Positions 27,718 through 39,543 of a stretch of DNA of 64,000 nt are shown here, piece after piece. The DNA is taken from the NCBI RefSeq assembly GCF_018873765.1, contig NW_025317518.1, positions 1 through 64,000 of the forward strand. Reading direction: 5' to 3'. This DNA is from Telopea speciosissima (taxonomy: Eukaryota > Streptophyta > Magnoliopsida > Proteales > Proteaceae). The position numbers were made by a program, and so were the translations under genes. A model generated the notes under the pieces. It searched no databases and was not told the origin of the DNA. It saw nothing but the letters and a program-made list of their open reading frames with translations. The number at the start of each line of letters is the position of its first letter. The stretch's first letter is position 1.

Positions 27718-30176
27718 ATGCACGGTCGTGTCCCCTCTCACAATATTGAGCCACGGATTCTGGCCGATTTTGGTGCTCAATTTGCGAGGCATACAAACCA
27801 CTCTCTTGACATTGCTACTATAGATCCCAATCAAGTTATCCTAACCCGCAACCTTTCCTCTCCCCCAACTCTCTGTCAGCCCATTATACCTACCCCACCT
27901 ATGCCAGTTATCCCGCCCCTCCTTATGGTCATCCCAACCCACCTATTTTACCCACACCAAATACCACTTCATCATTACCATGGTACCCTAACACTGGTGC
28001 TTCTCGCCATGTCACTCCTGATATTCAAACACTTTCTCAATATGATGAATATAATGGTCAGGATCAATTGCATGTTGGTAATGGTAAGGGATTCCCTATT
28101 TCTCACATTGGTTTTTCTTCTTTCCCTTCTACTTTTTCTCATTCGTTTTTGTTACATAATGTCTTGCATGTTCCTTCCATGTCTAAATCTCTTCTTTCTG
28201 TTCAGAAATTTGCACGTGATAATAATGTTTTCTTTGAGTTTCACCCGTCTCATTTTCTTGTGAAGAATCAGGTCACCAAGACCACTCTTCTCTCTGGTCC
28301 GAGTAAATGTGGTCCTTATGAACTATCTCCCCATTCTTCCCCGTCCGCTCACCATGCTGTTCGCACTTCTCTTGATATGTGGCATCGTCGCCTGGGACAC
28401 CCGCATGAGCATTTACTCCGTACTATGCTAAATAATAATAATTTACCTTTTATTTCCTCTCATCTTAGTTCTCTTTGTAAGGCTTGCCAGATGGATAAGG
28501 CTAGCCGTTTGTCTTTGGTTGAGACTCATAGTAAGAGTTTATTTCCTTTGGATCTTGTTCATAGTGATGTTTGGGGTCCTTCACCCACCGCTTCAATTGA
28601 TGGATATCGTTTTTATGTTATTTTTATGGATGACAATACAAAGTTTCTTTGGTTTTATCTTCTTGTGTGTAAATCTGATGTTTTTACTGTGTTTAAAAAT
28701 TTTCAGTCTCTTGTGGAACGTTTATTTGAACGTAAAATTAAATCTGTTCAGACCGATTGGGGGTGAATTTCAGACAGTACCTACTTAGTTCTCCAGCATT
28801 GGTATTTCTCATCGACTTTCTGCTCCCCACACTCATGAGCAACAGGGTGCCATTGAGCACCGTCACCGCCATATTGTTGAAACAAGCTTATCCCTGCTTG
28901 CTCAAGGGCAGTTCCCCAAGTGTATTGGCACTTTGCCTTTGAAACAACAGTATTTTTAATCAACCGAATGCCCTCAATGGTCTCCCTTGGTGTCTCTCCT
29001 TTTCAATTGGTATTTCATCGTCTCCCTGATTTCTTAAGGTTTTTGGTTGTCTTTGTTTTCCCTATTTATGCCCTTATAATAAACATAAAATGGACTATCC
29101 ATCATCATTGTGTGCATTCTTAGGTTATAGTCCATCTCACATGGGCTATCGTTGCCTCAATCTCTCTAATAATCGCATTATAATTGTTCGACATGTCCGA
29201 TTTGATGAGAGTTCTTTCCCCTTCTCGATCTCTATTTTGGGACCTCCCGCTCCCTCTTCTCCAGGTCTCTCACAACCTTGGGCATCAGCCCCTATTCGGT
29301 TATCACAGTCCTCTATACCACGGCCCACGCCCTTACCACCATTGCATTGGGCCTCACCATTACTGCCCTCCCCAATGATGCCAACAAGCCCTCTGCCTAC
29401 CCCAAACCCAACACCCATAACCAGCCCTACCGTCCCTTTGACTGGCTTCTCTCCTAACTCTCCACCACTTAGGACACGTCCCATCCAGGACCATTAATCT
29501 CCAGCCACGATTCAAACACCTGTAGCCCCACCACCGCCCCAACCTGCTACTCACCATCCCATGCAGCTTCGGTCCAAACCTTAGGTTCCCCATGCCCCTA
29601 ATATTACTGTTTCTACTAAACCTACATGTTTTACGCAGGCAAATAAGTTACCAGAATGGCGGGTTGCTATGGCAGATGAGTTTAATGTCCTAATTCGGAA
29701 TGGTACCTGGAATCTTGTACCACAAACACCCAACATGAACATTATTGGCTGCAAGTGGATATATCGAATTAAAAGAAAGGCCGATGATTCTCTTGAGCAT
29801 TACAAAATGTGTTTGGTTGCGGAAGGCTTCCATCAGCAACACGGGATCGACTATGGTGAGACCGTTAGTTCTGTTATTAAACCCACTACTATACGGTGTG
29901 TTCTTTTTATTGTTGTCTCCAAGGGCTGGCCGGCTAGATAGCTTGATGTTCATAATGCATTCCGGCCTCCATGGTTTCCTTCATGAAGAGGTTTTTATGT
30001 CTCAACCTCCGGGGTTTGTTGACAACTCTCACCCACACCATGTCTGTAAATTGAATCGGTCCCTATATGTTCTTAAACAAGCTCCTCGTGCCTGGTTTTC
30101 TCGTCTCTCAAAGTTTCTTCTTCACCTTGGTTTTTCTGGTTCAAGGACAGACACTTTGTTACACTATGGAATATGA
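27718..30176 (+). mobile_element. Truncated Ty1-copia element 2
   Basis: Copia domains in order: a decayed zinc-knuckle (CSIC...HCYYR near 27770-27830); protease (WYPNTGASRHVT near 27985, with Asn where the catalytic Asp is normal); GAG-pre-integrase (LDMWHRRLGHPH near 28372); integrase core (LDLVHSDVWGPSP near 28550, SVQTDWGGEF near 28745); a proline-rich linker; and reverse transcriptase start ([22 protein letters not shown] near 29700-29780, [13 protein letters not shown] near 30060). It stops before the YVDD motif and RNase H. No LTRs are seen. Several stops and frameshifts (28761, 28920, 29496, 29941). It sits between block C and the promoter region of the 31122 pseudogene. Confidence 0.93.
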
Positions 30177-31025
30177 TCATTGTTGGAAAATCGGATTTTT
30201 TGACTTAGCTCTCCTTCAACAAAACTTAGTGATTCAGGCATTCAGACCTAGTTAGAGCAAATTACATTTTCTATATTTTAAATACAAGAAATATAGCATA
30301 AATATTTGACAATAAAATACAAGAAAAATAAAAACAATAAGCACAAATGTTTGAAGTTTAGTTGTTTAGTCAATGAGATCAACAACAGTACAATACATAC
30401 AGATACTTATAGATCATAACTATTGTCTAAGGATTAAAAAATATATATAAGAAAGACAAAATGACAAAATTCAACAAGTTTGAGATGATTTAAGTAACTC
30501 AAGAAGACTTGACGGAATCTTGTTACTTTTTAAATGTGTGCAAGTATATCTTTTAGTGGGAACCATTGTTGGAAATTAAAAGTTAGGTCTTGAATTGAAG
30601 TCAATAAGGTTTAACCAAAAAAAAAAAAAAAAAAACAAAGAGAAGTGACTTGCATAGGTTTAAAAAGTAACAAGATTCATAAAATAAACCAAATAGTTAT
30701 TAAATTGCTTGCATCCCCCCCCCCCCCCCAAACACAATAATCCAAGTCTTTCCACTCGATCTGTAACAAAAATAAAAATAAAAAAATCCCACAGTAAAAT
30801 TAAGTCGCAAGTTCCTGTATGCAATATTAATTTGGATTTCTTCTTAAGATTCTTTTTAGTCTTCTTAATTAGCCCATTAGAGACTTTTGTCATGCAGCCA
30901 CCATACTTGACGACAATTTGCTTGATAGCTTAATTTGGTCAATTCTCAATCGAGTAGGCAATTAATAGGTTAATATGGTTTGGGCTTTGGCATGCATTGG
31001 ATGAGCAGTAGCGGGTGGTTTTGTC
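30177..31025 (+). repeat. Upstream region of the RLP pseudogene at 31122
   Basis: Shares sequence with the promoter regions of the other copies: cattttctatattttaaata (30266; also 45080 and 58849), tagatcataactattgtcta (30411; also 45916) and gacggaatcttgttactttt (30510). It ends with a stretch (cattagagac... gcatgcattggatgagcagt) that matches 59260-59345 before the gene at 59462. Contains C10 and A19 homopolymers. No gene. Confidence 0.7.
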
Positions 31026-31033
31026 TATAAATA
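31026..31033 (+). promoter_or_regulatory. TATA box of RLP pseudogene at 31122
   Basis: TATAAATA 96 bp before the ATG, in the same gtctataaataccaagc context as the functional copies. The promoter therefore looks preserved although the coding region carries stops. Confidence 0.65.
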
Positions 31034-31121
31034 CCAAGCTTCTCATCACTCATTTTACAAAAACCCAATTAATAAGCTCTTTAGTTCCTTTGTTGAAGGA
31101 AGGTTATTCAAATTAAGAAAT

Positions 31122-34073
31122 ATGATGTTGTGGTGTTTCTTTATCTTCTTGTTATCCCTCTTTCAAACTTGTTTCCTTTCTTCTCCTTCTCCTTCTCCTT
31201 CTCCTCCTCCCCATTTATGTCTCCATGATGAGATGCATGCGTTGCTGCAACTGAAGTTAATGCACTTTCATTCATCTCTCCATGGTTTCTATAGTCTACT
31301 CGAGTCTTGGAATGATGAGACCAATAATGATACTAATTGACGCAACTGCGAAGGCATCACCTGCAGCAATGTCAACGATGATGCTCATGTGGTTGGCCTT
31401 CTCCTCCCTCATTCGTTTCTCAATGGTTCTATCCATTCCAATGGCACCCTCTTCCATCTTCGTCACCTTCAAACGCTTGACCTCTCTTGGAACAAATTTT
31501 CAGGACCAATTCCATCACAAATATCACGACTCAAAGATTTGGTTTCTCTTGATCTTTCAGGTAACCGTTTTGAGGGCCAAATCCCATCTGAAATCTCACA
31601 GCTGACCAAGTTGGTTTTCCTCGACTTCTCCAACCCGCAAAACCAACTTGAAATCCCTAATTTGAGAGCATTATTTAATGTTCAAAACTTTTCTAGCTTG
31701 ACAGAATTGCATCTTGATTGGGTGAACTTGTCAGGTGAAAAGAATAGGGATTGGTGTCTTCACTTATCATCCGCACTCCCTAACCTTCATGTTCTTTCAT
31801 TGGTTGGTTGTTCACTTACAGGCCCTTTGGATACATCCATCTCAAGCCTTCGTTTCTTCTCAGAGCTCTACCTTGACTATAACCAAAATCTCTCTTGCAC
31901 GGTACCAAGTTCTTTGGTGAACCTCACTTCTTTGACTTTACTTAGTCTCACCCATTGTGGATTCCATGGAGATTTTCCTAGCAATCTTTTCCTTCAACCT
32001 AACCTTAAATTCATGGACTTATCTACTAATCCTCTCCTCTCAGTTTTGTTTCCCGAATTCCCTGATCATCAAGTGATGAACAATTCTCTTCAAGGTTTGG
32101 ATGTTGGCAACACGAAATTCCAAGGGAAGTTATTGCCAAGTTCGATTGGTAATCTCAAATCTTTGAAGAAATTACGTTTCTATGCTTGCAACTTGTCTGG
32201 ACCAATCCAACCTTCTCTTGCAAACCTTACAAACCTTTTCTGGTTGGATCTTTCATCGAATAGTCTCAGTGGTCAGATTCCTTCCTTTTTTAGGTGGAGC
32301 TTTCCCAATCTTGAGATTCTACATTTGGACAACAATTTTCTCCAAGGGCCGATCCATTCTTATTTGTTTTTTCTCCCATCATTGCGTTGGTTGAGCTTGT
32401 CAGATAACAAATTCAGTGTAGTCACAAATGACCTTTCGTATGATATTGGTGGTGATAACTTTGTCAGTAGTCAAATTGACACATTGGAAATGAGATCTTG
32501 CAATATTAGTAAATTCCCAGATTTCCTTAGCCACCTAAAGCAATTGTCCTATCTAGACCTTTCTAGAAATAGAATTGATGGTGTAATACCCAAATGGATT
32601 TGGCAGAAGGAATATTGGAACCAACTAAACCTTTCTAACAACTTGTTGACAGGTCTGGAATTGCCATTACCTAATCACTCCTTCAACATTTTTGCACTAG
32701 ATCTTCATTCAAACAAGATACAAGAGTGTGCTGATCTCTCAACAACAGCCCCACCATGCTTTCTGCCAGCATTCAATCAATCTAACACTGAGTTTGAATC
32801 TTCAATCTTCGGGAATCTCATGTCCCTTCTCTCCAATCAAACCAGTTTCTTTTCAATTTCAAATAATAATTTGACTGAAAAAATCCCTTTCTCAATCTGC
32901 AATGCAAGTAATCTGCAAGTTTTGATATTGTCCAATAACCAATTGAGTGGCACCATCCCAACATGCCTTGGCAGTAGCAATTCATTGGAGGTACTACATT
33001 TAGAGAGCAACAATTTACATGGTCCTGTTCCTCCTACATTCACAAGTGGATGTAGACTGCAGTCACTTAAACTCAATAAAAACATGCTTCAAGGGCAACT
33101 TCCAGAATCATTGGCTAATTGCAAGAAATTGAAGGTGTTAGATATTGGGGACAACATGCTGACTGATACCTTCCCATAATGGTTGGGAAATCTCTCTGAA
33201 TTGCGTGTTCTTGTCATGAGATCTAACCACTTTCGGGGTCCCATTGTACAACTCTCCCATGTTGATTCTCCCTTTCCAGACCTACATGTTTTTGACATCT
33301 CTAGAAATGCTTTTACAGGGAACTTACCATTGCAATCTATTCTTCATTGGAAGGCGATGATGAATGATGAGGACAGTTCCCAATTGAAATATCTCGATTT
33401 TCAATATACTTTGCGCTATTACTATCGAGACACAATTGTTATTGTGTACAAGGGAACATACTTGGAGATGGGAAGTATAGTAACCACCTTCACCACTATA
33501 GATTTATCCAACAACAGATTCAATGGAGGAATTCCAGATGCAATGGGTGACCTAAAATCACTCATGTTGCTCAACTTGTCAGGAAATAGTCTCACGGGTC
33601 AAATTCAATCTTCATTGGAAAATCTAAGACAACTTGAGGCATTGGATCTTTCAAGAAACAATCTCTCAGGACGAATCCCGAACGAACTGACAAGTTTGAC
33701 ATTCCTTTCAATCTTGAATCTATCTCATAACAACTTCACTGGGAATATACCGCAAGACAACCAATTTGACACATTTTCAAACACTTCGTATGAAGGTAAC
33801 CTAGGATTATGTGGTTTCCCGTTGTCAAGGAAGTGTGGAATCATAGATATGGAATTACCTCCAATCTTGACATTACAATAAGAAGAAGATTCAACGTGTT
33901 TGCTTGATTGGAAATTTGCCATAGCTGGATATTGCTCTGGTTTAATAATTGGATTGGTCATAGGACAACAATTGTTTTGGAGAAACAATAGATGCATCAA
34001 CTTTTGTTGGAAAATTAGAGGATCCAAGAAAAGAAAAGGGTTAAAGAGGAAACACCACAGCAAAGGGAAATGA
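31122..34073 (+). pseudogene. RLP pseudogene with three nonsense codons, frame otherwise open
   Basis: Same architecture as the intact RLP genes and the same length (983 codons to the final TGA at 34071-34073), with no frameshift. Three in-frame stops break it. Codon 73 (31338-31340) turns the first cysteine of the LRR cap pair into TGA. Codon 686 (33177-33179) turns the Tyr of FPYW into TAA. Codon 920 (33879-33881) turns a Gln of LTLQQ into TAA. The second cap residue is also changed (CCNW to *RNC). The longest uninterrupted part, 31341-33176, holds LRRs only. The island, GLCGFPLS cap and membrane helix with SGLIIGLVIG remain readable. It is probably non-functional, but the TATA box and AATAAA remain, so it may be transcribed. 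Confidence 0.93.
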
Positions 34074-34870
34074 ATCAATGTTAAGCATCGGAATAAGTGA
34101 GATTTTAGTATTATGTCATAATAAAGTGTATCCTCTTTTATATGTGGTTACGTGATTGTATATTTATGCTTGGTTTTTTTGTTTTGGAGTGAGCAAGAGT
34201 GGTCCGGGTTGGGGTAAGGCGGGTTATGTCCCTCCTCTCCCCCCCCCCCCTATAATTATTTTGGCTTATTTTAATAAAATATTAGGGGCTTCCCTGGGTC
34301 CCAGATAATAGTCGGGTTAAAAAAAAAGGTCAAAAACTGCTTTCCCCTCCCTAGTCATGCCTTCTTCTTTTACTACCAATCTTGTTGAGAAAAATCCGAA
34401 TTGCACCCTCTATGGTGAGAAGCATGGGATGCTAATCTGGTGCCTCGTGGTAGCTACCCTCTCATGTCGCAAGAGGATGGATCAGGAAAAAGGGAGTTGA
34501 CACCTAGATTAGGGTCTAGGACCCACAAATGGTGTCTCTCCTCTGCCGGAGGGACACTAAATAAACTCAAGATGCAATAGTAGGTCTGCTCCAAATCACT
34601 AGGTAGGTATGAAATTACGAGCTGGGAATGTGTTAGGCACCCAGTAACCACCCAGCAGCCTTGAAAATGTTGAAATTGTCCCTAGAAGACCAGAAATGCA
34701 AGATGTTGCTTCGCAAAAAAAGATGTTTCCAAGTTTTGAACCCACAACCACCGGGTTGAAATAGTGCAATTTAGCCGTTGCACCAAGACTCGCCCACTAG
34801 ATGAAGACCAAAAATGCAAGATGAATGCATGGAATTGCACTAAAGTGCAGGTGTTTTTTTTTTTTTTTTT
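34074..34870 (+). repeat. 3' flank of the 31122 pseudogene with SINE fragment
   Basis: Same 3' flank as the other RLP copies (AATAAA words near 34092 and 34120, C11 run near 34240, tttggcttattttaataaaa at 34260). It then jumps from ggcacccagtaaccacccag directly to gaaattgtccctagaagacc, lacking about 350 bp present after the gene at 59462. A partial antisense SINE lies at 34710-34798. It ends in a T run at about 34853-34876. Confidence 0.75.
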
Positions 34871-37352
34871 TTTTTTGGTAAGGGCAATTCCGTCAGTTCA
34901 AGTCTAATTTTTAACAGTGTTAGTCATGAACTGACGGAATGTGGTTATTTGTTACCGATTGCAAACCTCAGGGGGGTACGCAAAATTTTCCAAAATTGGG
35001 GGTTGAAAATATCCTTTCGTCAAATCTCAGGGGTGGTATTTGTAAATTCCCCTTCTTCAAATGCATTAAATGATCTAAAAATATTTTTAAAAATCATGTT
35101 CACTTTGCTCTCTGTTTCCATTTCTATGATATGTTATATTACATTGTTTTAAATGTTTTATTTATCTTAATCATATTATGTGATTTATATCTATTTATTT
35201 ATAATGCATTTTTTATTTTCCATAATTAAGACATTTATACATTATTAAAGTATCAGGGTTTGCATGCCATTTAGAAGTGCAGGAAATTAGAATGCATATT
35301 TTTATGCACTTTTTAAAAAGTACTTATGCTATTTCCATAAATATATTCCCATTTTGCTTTTTCTGCATATTTTCACTAGAAAATTAGGAGAAATTGTTTT
35401 CTGATGGATTTTGATTTGAGGCAAATTAGTTTTCTGATGGATCCCGGTTCCTTCGTGTCAACAAGGGTTTGCAAAACGAAGGGAGTGTACAATTGGGGTG
35501 CGGTTCACTATAATATTGGAAAGACAACATTGTCAATCAAGCCTGCTTTATAGATTCTGTTGTTAATGAATAGAGGGCCCCGAGCTCTATGTTGTAAAAG
35601 GGAGTTTCCGCTTATGTGATTATTAAGAAAGAGAAGTTTATATGTACTCCATAAGTTACGTCATATTCCCTCTATAGTGAATGTCAACATATATGTTATC
35701 TTACATTTTTACTCATTTTGGGTAGTTTGTCAATTTCATAATTTAATTTATAAAAAACAGAGTAGTCCCCCAAATAATCATTTTAATGATGTTTAGCTTA
35801 TGTGACCATGTTTATCACTTTTTTTTTTAATGCTCCATACCCTATCATGTATAAACCCCTCTTTTAACCCTAAATGGTATTTTGGCCATTTGATTGCTTT
35901 CAGACTTAACCTGTTTTTCCGACCCCATAGCACTAAGCGTTTAAATGTTTAAAGTGTCCCAAACCATAATGTTTTCAAATGCATTTTAGTTAGAGGAGAA
36001 GCCTGCCAAGGGTATTTTTCCTTTTTGGCATTTTAAGTCATTAGGAATCATTTCTAGAGGTTTTCCTACATCGTAATTCATAGGTCCATCCCCATGCATA
36101 CTTGCATCTTTGCCCTAGTAGGGGTATTTGAGTCATTTTATCATTTTCTTTGTTTTATTCTTCTGAATATATTCAATGAATTATTTGCATGTCTTTAATG
36201 TTGTTAAATAATATTTTGGCCACTTTTGCCACTTTAGTGCAATTCCATGTATTCATCTAGTATTTTTTTTGTCTTCATCTAGTGGGCTAGTCTTGGTACA
36301 ACGACTAAGTTGCGCTATTTCAACCTATCGGTAGCAGGTTCAAAACCTGGAAACATCCTCTTTTGCGAAGCAAGGGGTAAGGCTACATACATTTGCCCCT
36401 CCTAGACTCTACAGTGGCGGAGCGTCATGCACTGGGATGCTCATTTGCATTTCTGGTCTTCTAGGGACAATTTCATCATTGTGCCCAACTTAGTTTTTGA
36501 TTTTGTTGTGAGCCAAGTATTATGATATCTTTCATCATGTTAAAGATTGTTGATTAACTTGCAAAGTTGACCTTAGGGTTTTGACCATAGAATTAGCATT
36601 TCTAATTTAGGTAAAATTCCTTAATCAGATTAATCAGGGTCTATAATGTACTTAATCACCTAACTTAGGGTTAGTAATTAGGTTTAAGATGCTAATTATG
36701 ATTAGCTTAATTATTACCATAAACTTCAATGATAAGCTAAATCTTCTAAATTAGATTAATTAGGTGCATAATATGCATAAAACAACAAGTATATAGCAAG
36801 TGTTTGGTCTAGAAAGACCGAACGTTGGCTGGGTGGTTACTGGGTGCCTAACACAGTCCCAACCCATAATTTGACACTTACCTTGTGGTTTTGGGGCAGA
36901 CCTGCCATTGAGTCTGTAGGTAATTTAGTGTCCCTCCTGCAAAGGAGAGAGACCATTTGTGGGTCGTCCTAGACCCTAATTAGCATCCCATGAGGGTGCA
37001 ATTAAAATTTTTTGATCCATATGCATTGAATCTACAACAAGACTGGTAGTAAAAGAAGAGGACACGACTAGGGAGGGGAAAGCAAGTTTTGACTTTTTTT
37101 TTTTAACCCGAATATTATCTGGGACCCGGTGAAGCCCCTAGAATTTTATTAAAATCAGCCAAAATAATTAGAAAGGTGGGGGGGGGGGGTAACCCACCTT
37201 ACCCCAACCTGGACCACTCTTGCTCATTACAAGACAATAAAACCGGGCATAAATATATAATCGTGTAACCACAAATAAAAGAGGGTAAAAGAGGATACAC
37301 TTTATTATGACATAATACTCAGATCTCATTTATTTTGATGCTTAGCATTAAT
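34871..37352 (-). repeat. Inverted RLP 3' flank
   Basis: Read on the - strand this is the downstream flank of the inverted pseudogene. It matches 62405-63720 after the gene at 59462: for example ctaaccacccagcc(a)acg near 36830 against 63000, and aatatgcat(a)aaga... at 35370 against 63540. A middle stretch, about 35440-36100, has no match in the window and may be an insert. There is no coding region. It meets the + oriented flank of the 31122 pseudogene at about 34870, forming a large inverted repeat. Confidence 0.7.
36282..36445 (+). mobile_element. SINE copy, nearly complete
   Basis: gtgggctagtcttggtacaa, a tRNA-like head with aggttcaaaacctggaaaca (box B region), then gcaaggggtaaggctacata, actctacagtggcggagcgt and cactgggatgctc. 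Au-like SINE. Fragments at 63396-63472 and 34710-34798 occupy the corresponding place in the other RLP 3' flanks, so the SINE entered the ancestral flank before the duplications. Confidence 0.8.
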
Positions 37353-39543
37353 TCATTTCGCTTTGCTGTGGTGGTTCCTCTTTAACCATTTTCTTTGCTT
37401 GGATCCTCTGATTCTCCAACTATAGCTGATGCATCGATTGTTTCTCCAAAACAATTGTTGTCCTATGACCAATCCAATTATTAAACCAGAGCAATATCCA
37501 GCTATGGCAAAGTTCCAATCAAACAAAGACGTTGAATCTTCTTCTTATTGTAATGTCACAATTGGAGGTAATTCCGTATCTGTGATTCCACACTTCCTTG
37601 ACAATGGGAAACGACATAATCCTGTGTTACCTTCATACGAGGTGTTCAAAAATGTGTCAAATTGGTTGTCTCGCTGTATATTCCCTGTGAAGTTGTTGTG
37701 AGATAGATTCAAGATTGAAAGGATTGTCAAACTTGTCAGTTGGTCCGGGATTCGTCTTGATAGATTGTTTCTTGAAAGATCCAATGCCTCAAGTTGTCTT
37801 AGATTTCCCAACGAAGATGGAATTTGACCCGCGAGGCTATTTCTTGATAAGTTGAGCAACAAAGTGATATTAGGTCACCCATTGCATCTGGAATACCTCC
37901 ATTGAATTTGTTGTTGGATAAATCTACAGTGGTGAAAGTGGTGACGATACTTCCCATCTCCAAGAGTATTCCCTTGAGCACAATAGTAATTGTGTCTCGA
38001 TAATAATCACCCAAAGAACTTGAGAAACTGAGATAATTTAATTGGGAATTGTCTTCATCATTCGTCATTGCCTTCCAGTGAAGAATATATTGCAATAGTA
38101 AATTCCCTGTAAAAGCATTGCCAGAGATATCAAAAACATGTAGGTTTGGAAAGGGAGAATCAAAATGGGAGAGTTGTCCAATGGGACCCTGAAAGTGGTT
38201 AGATCTCATGATAAGAACAAGCAATTCAGAGAGATTTCCCAACCAATATGGGAAGGTATCAGACAACAAGTTGTCCCTAATATCTAACACCTCCAAGTTC
38301 TTGCAATTTGCCAATGATCTTGGAACTTGTCCTTGAAGCTTGTTTTTATTGAGTTTAAGTGAATGCAGGATGCATCCACTTCCAAATGTAGGAGAAATAG
38401 GACCATATTTTTTGTTGCTCTCCAAATCTAGTACCCTCAATAACTTGCTACTGCCAAGGCATGTTGGCATGGTGCCACTCAATTGGTTATTGGACAATAT
38501 CAAGATTTCCAGATTACTTGCATTGCAGATTGAGAAAGGGATTTTTCCAGTCAAATTATTGTCTGAAATTGAAAAGAATCTGGCTTGGGAGAGAAGGGAC
38601 ATGAGATTCCCTAAGATAGGAGATTCAAACTCAGTGTTAGATTGATTGAATGGTGGTAAAAAGCATGGTGGGGCTGTTGTTGAGAGATCAACACACTCTT
38701 ATATCTTGTTTGAGTGAAGATCAAGAGTATAAATGTTGAAGAAGTGATTAGGCAACGGCAATTCCAGACCTGTCAACAAGTTGTTAGAAAGGTTTAGCAT
38801 ATCCAAATCCTTTTGTCATATCCATTTGGGTATTGCACCATCAATTCTATTATTGGAAGGTCTAGAGAGTACAAACCGTTTAGGTTTTTAAGGAAATCTG
38901 GGAATTTACTAATATTGCAAGAACTCATCTCTAATGTGTAAATTTGACTGCTGACAAAGTTATCACCAGCACTACGATTGATGGTCAAACTATCATTTAT
39001 GACTCCACTGAATTTGTTATCTGACAACAACAACCCACTCAATGATGGGAGAAAAAACAAATAAGAATGGATCGGCCCTTTGAGAAAATTGTTGCACAAA
39101 TTTAGATACTCAAGATTGGGAAAGCTCCACCTAAAAAAGGAAGGAATTTGACCATTGAGACTATTCGATGAAAGATCCAACATGGTGAGGTTTGTAAGGT
39201 TTGCAAGAAAAGGTGGGATTGGTCCAGACAAGTTGCAGCCATTGACAAATAATCCCTTCAAAGACTTGAGATTACCAATCGAACTTGGCAATAACTTCCC
39301 TTGGAATTTCGTGTTTCCAACACCCAGATATCGAAGAGAATAATTGTTCATCACTTGATCATCAGGGAATTCAGGAATCAGGACTGAGAGGAGAGGATTA
39401 TAAGATAAGTCTATGACTGTCATGTTAGGTTGAAGGAAAAGATTGCTAGGAAAATCTCCATGGAATCCACAACCCCAGAGACTAAGGGCAGTCAAAGAAG
39501 TAAGGTTCACCAAAGAACCCGAGAGACCTGGCTAGAGAGATTT
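37353..39543 (-). pseudogene. Truncated, inverted RLP pseudogene
   Basis: Reads from 39543 down to the TGA at 37355-37353. It lacks the promoter, signal peptide and roughly the first 260 codons: homology begins at AAATCTCTCT in the QNLSS region. Later lesions, in order of translation: a 1-bp deletion near 38855 (LDLS to LDLP); TGG to TGA at 38818-38816; CAA to TAA at 38702-38700; a 3-bp change at LLSNQT; a 1-bp deletion near 37868; and CAA to TAA at 37547-37545. The last is at the same codon as the third stop of the 31122 pseudogene. The middle LRRs (DSLTINRSAGDNFVSSQIY) are closest to the intact gene at 59462. The C-terminal membrane region remains readable beyond the final stop. Not expected to make a receptor. 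Confidence 0.93.

Noticed and set aside
31122..34073. Stop-codon readthrough or an intron removing the stops
   Set aside because: No GT/AG pair flanks the stops in a way that keeps the LRR frame, and the intact paralogs are intronless.
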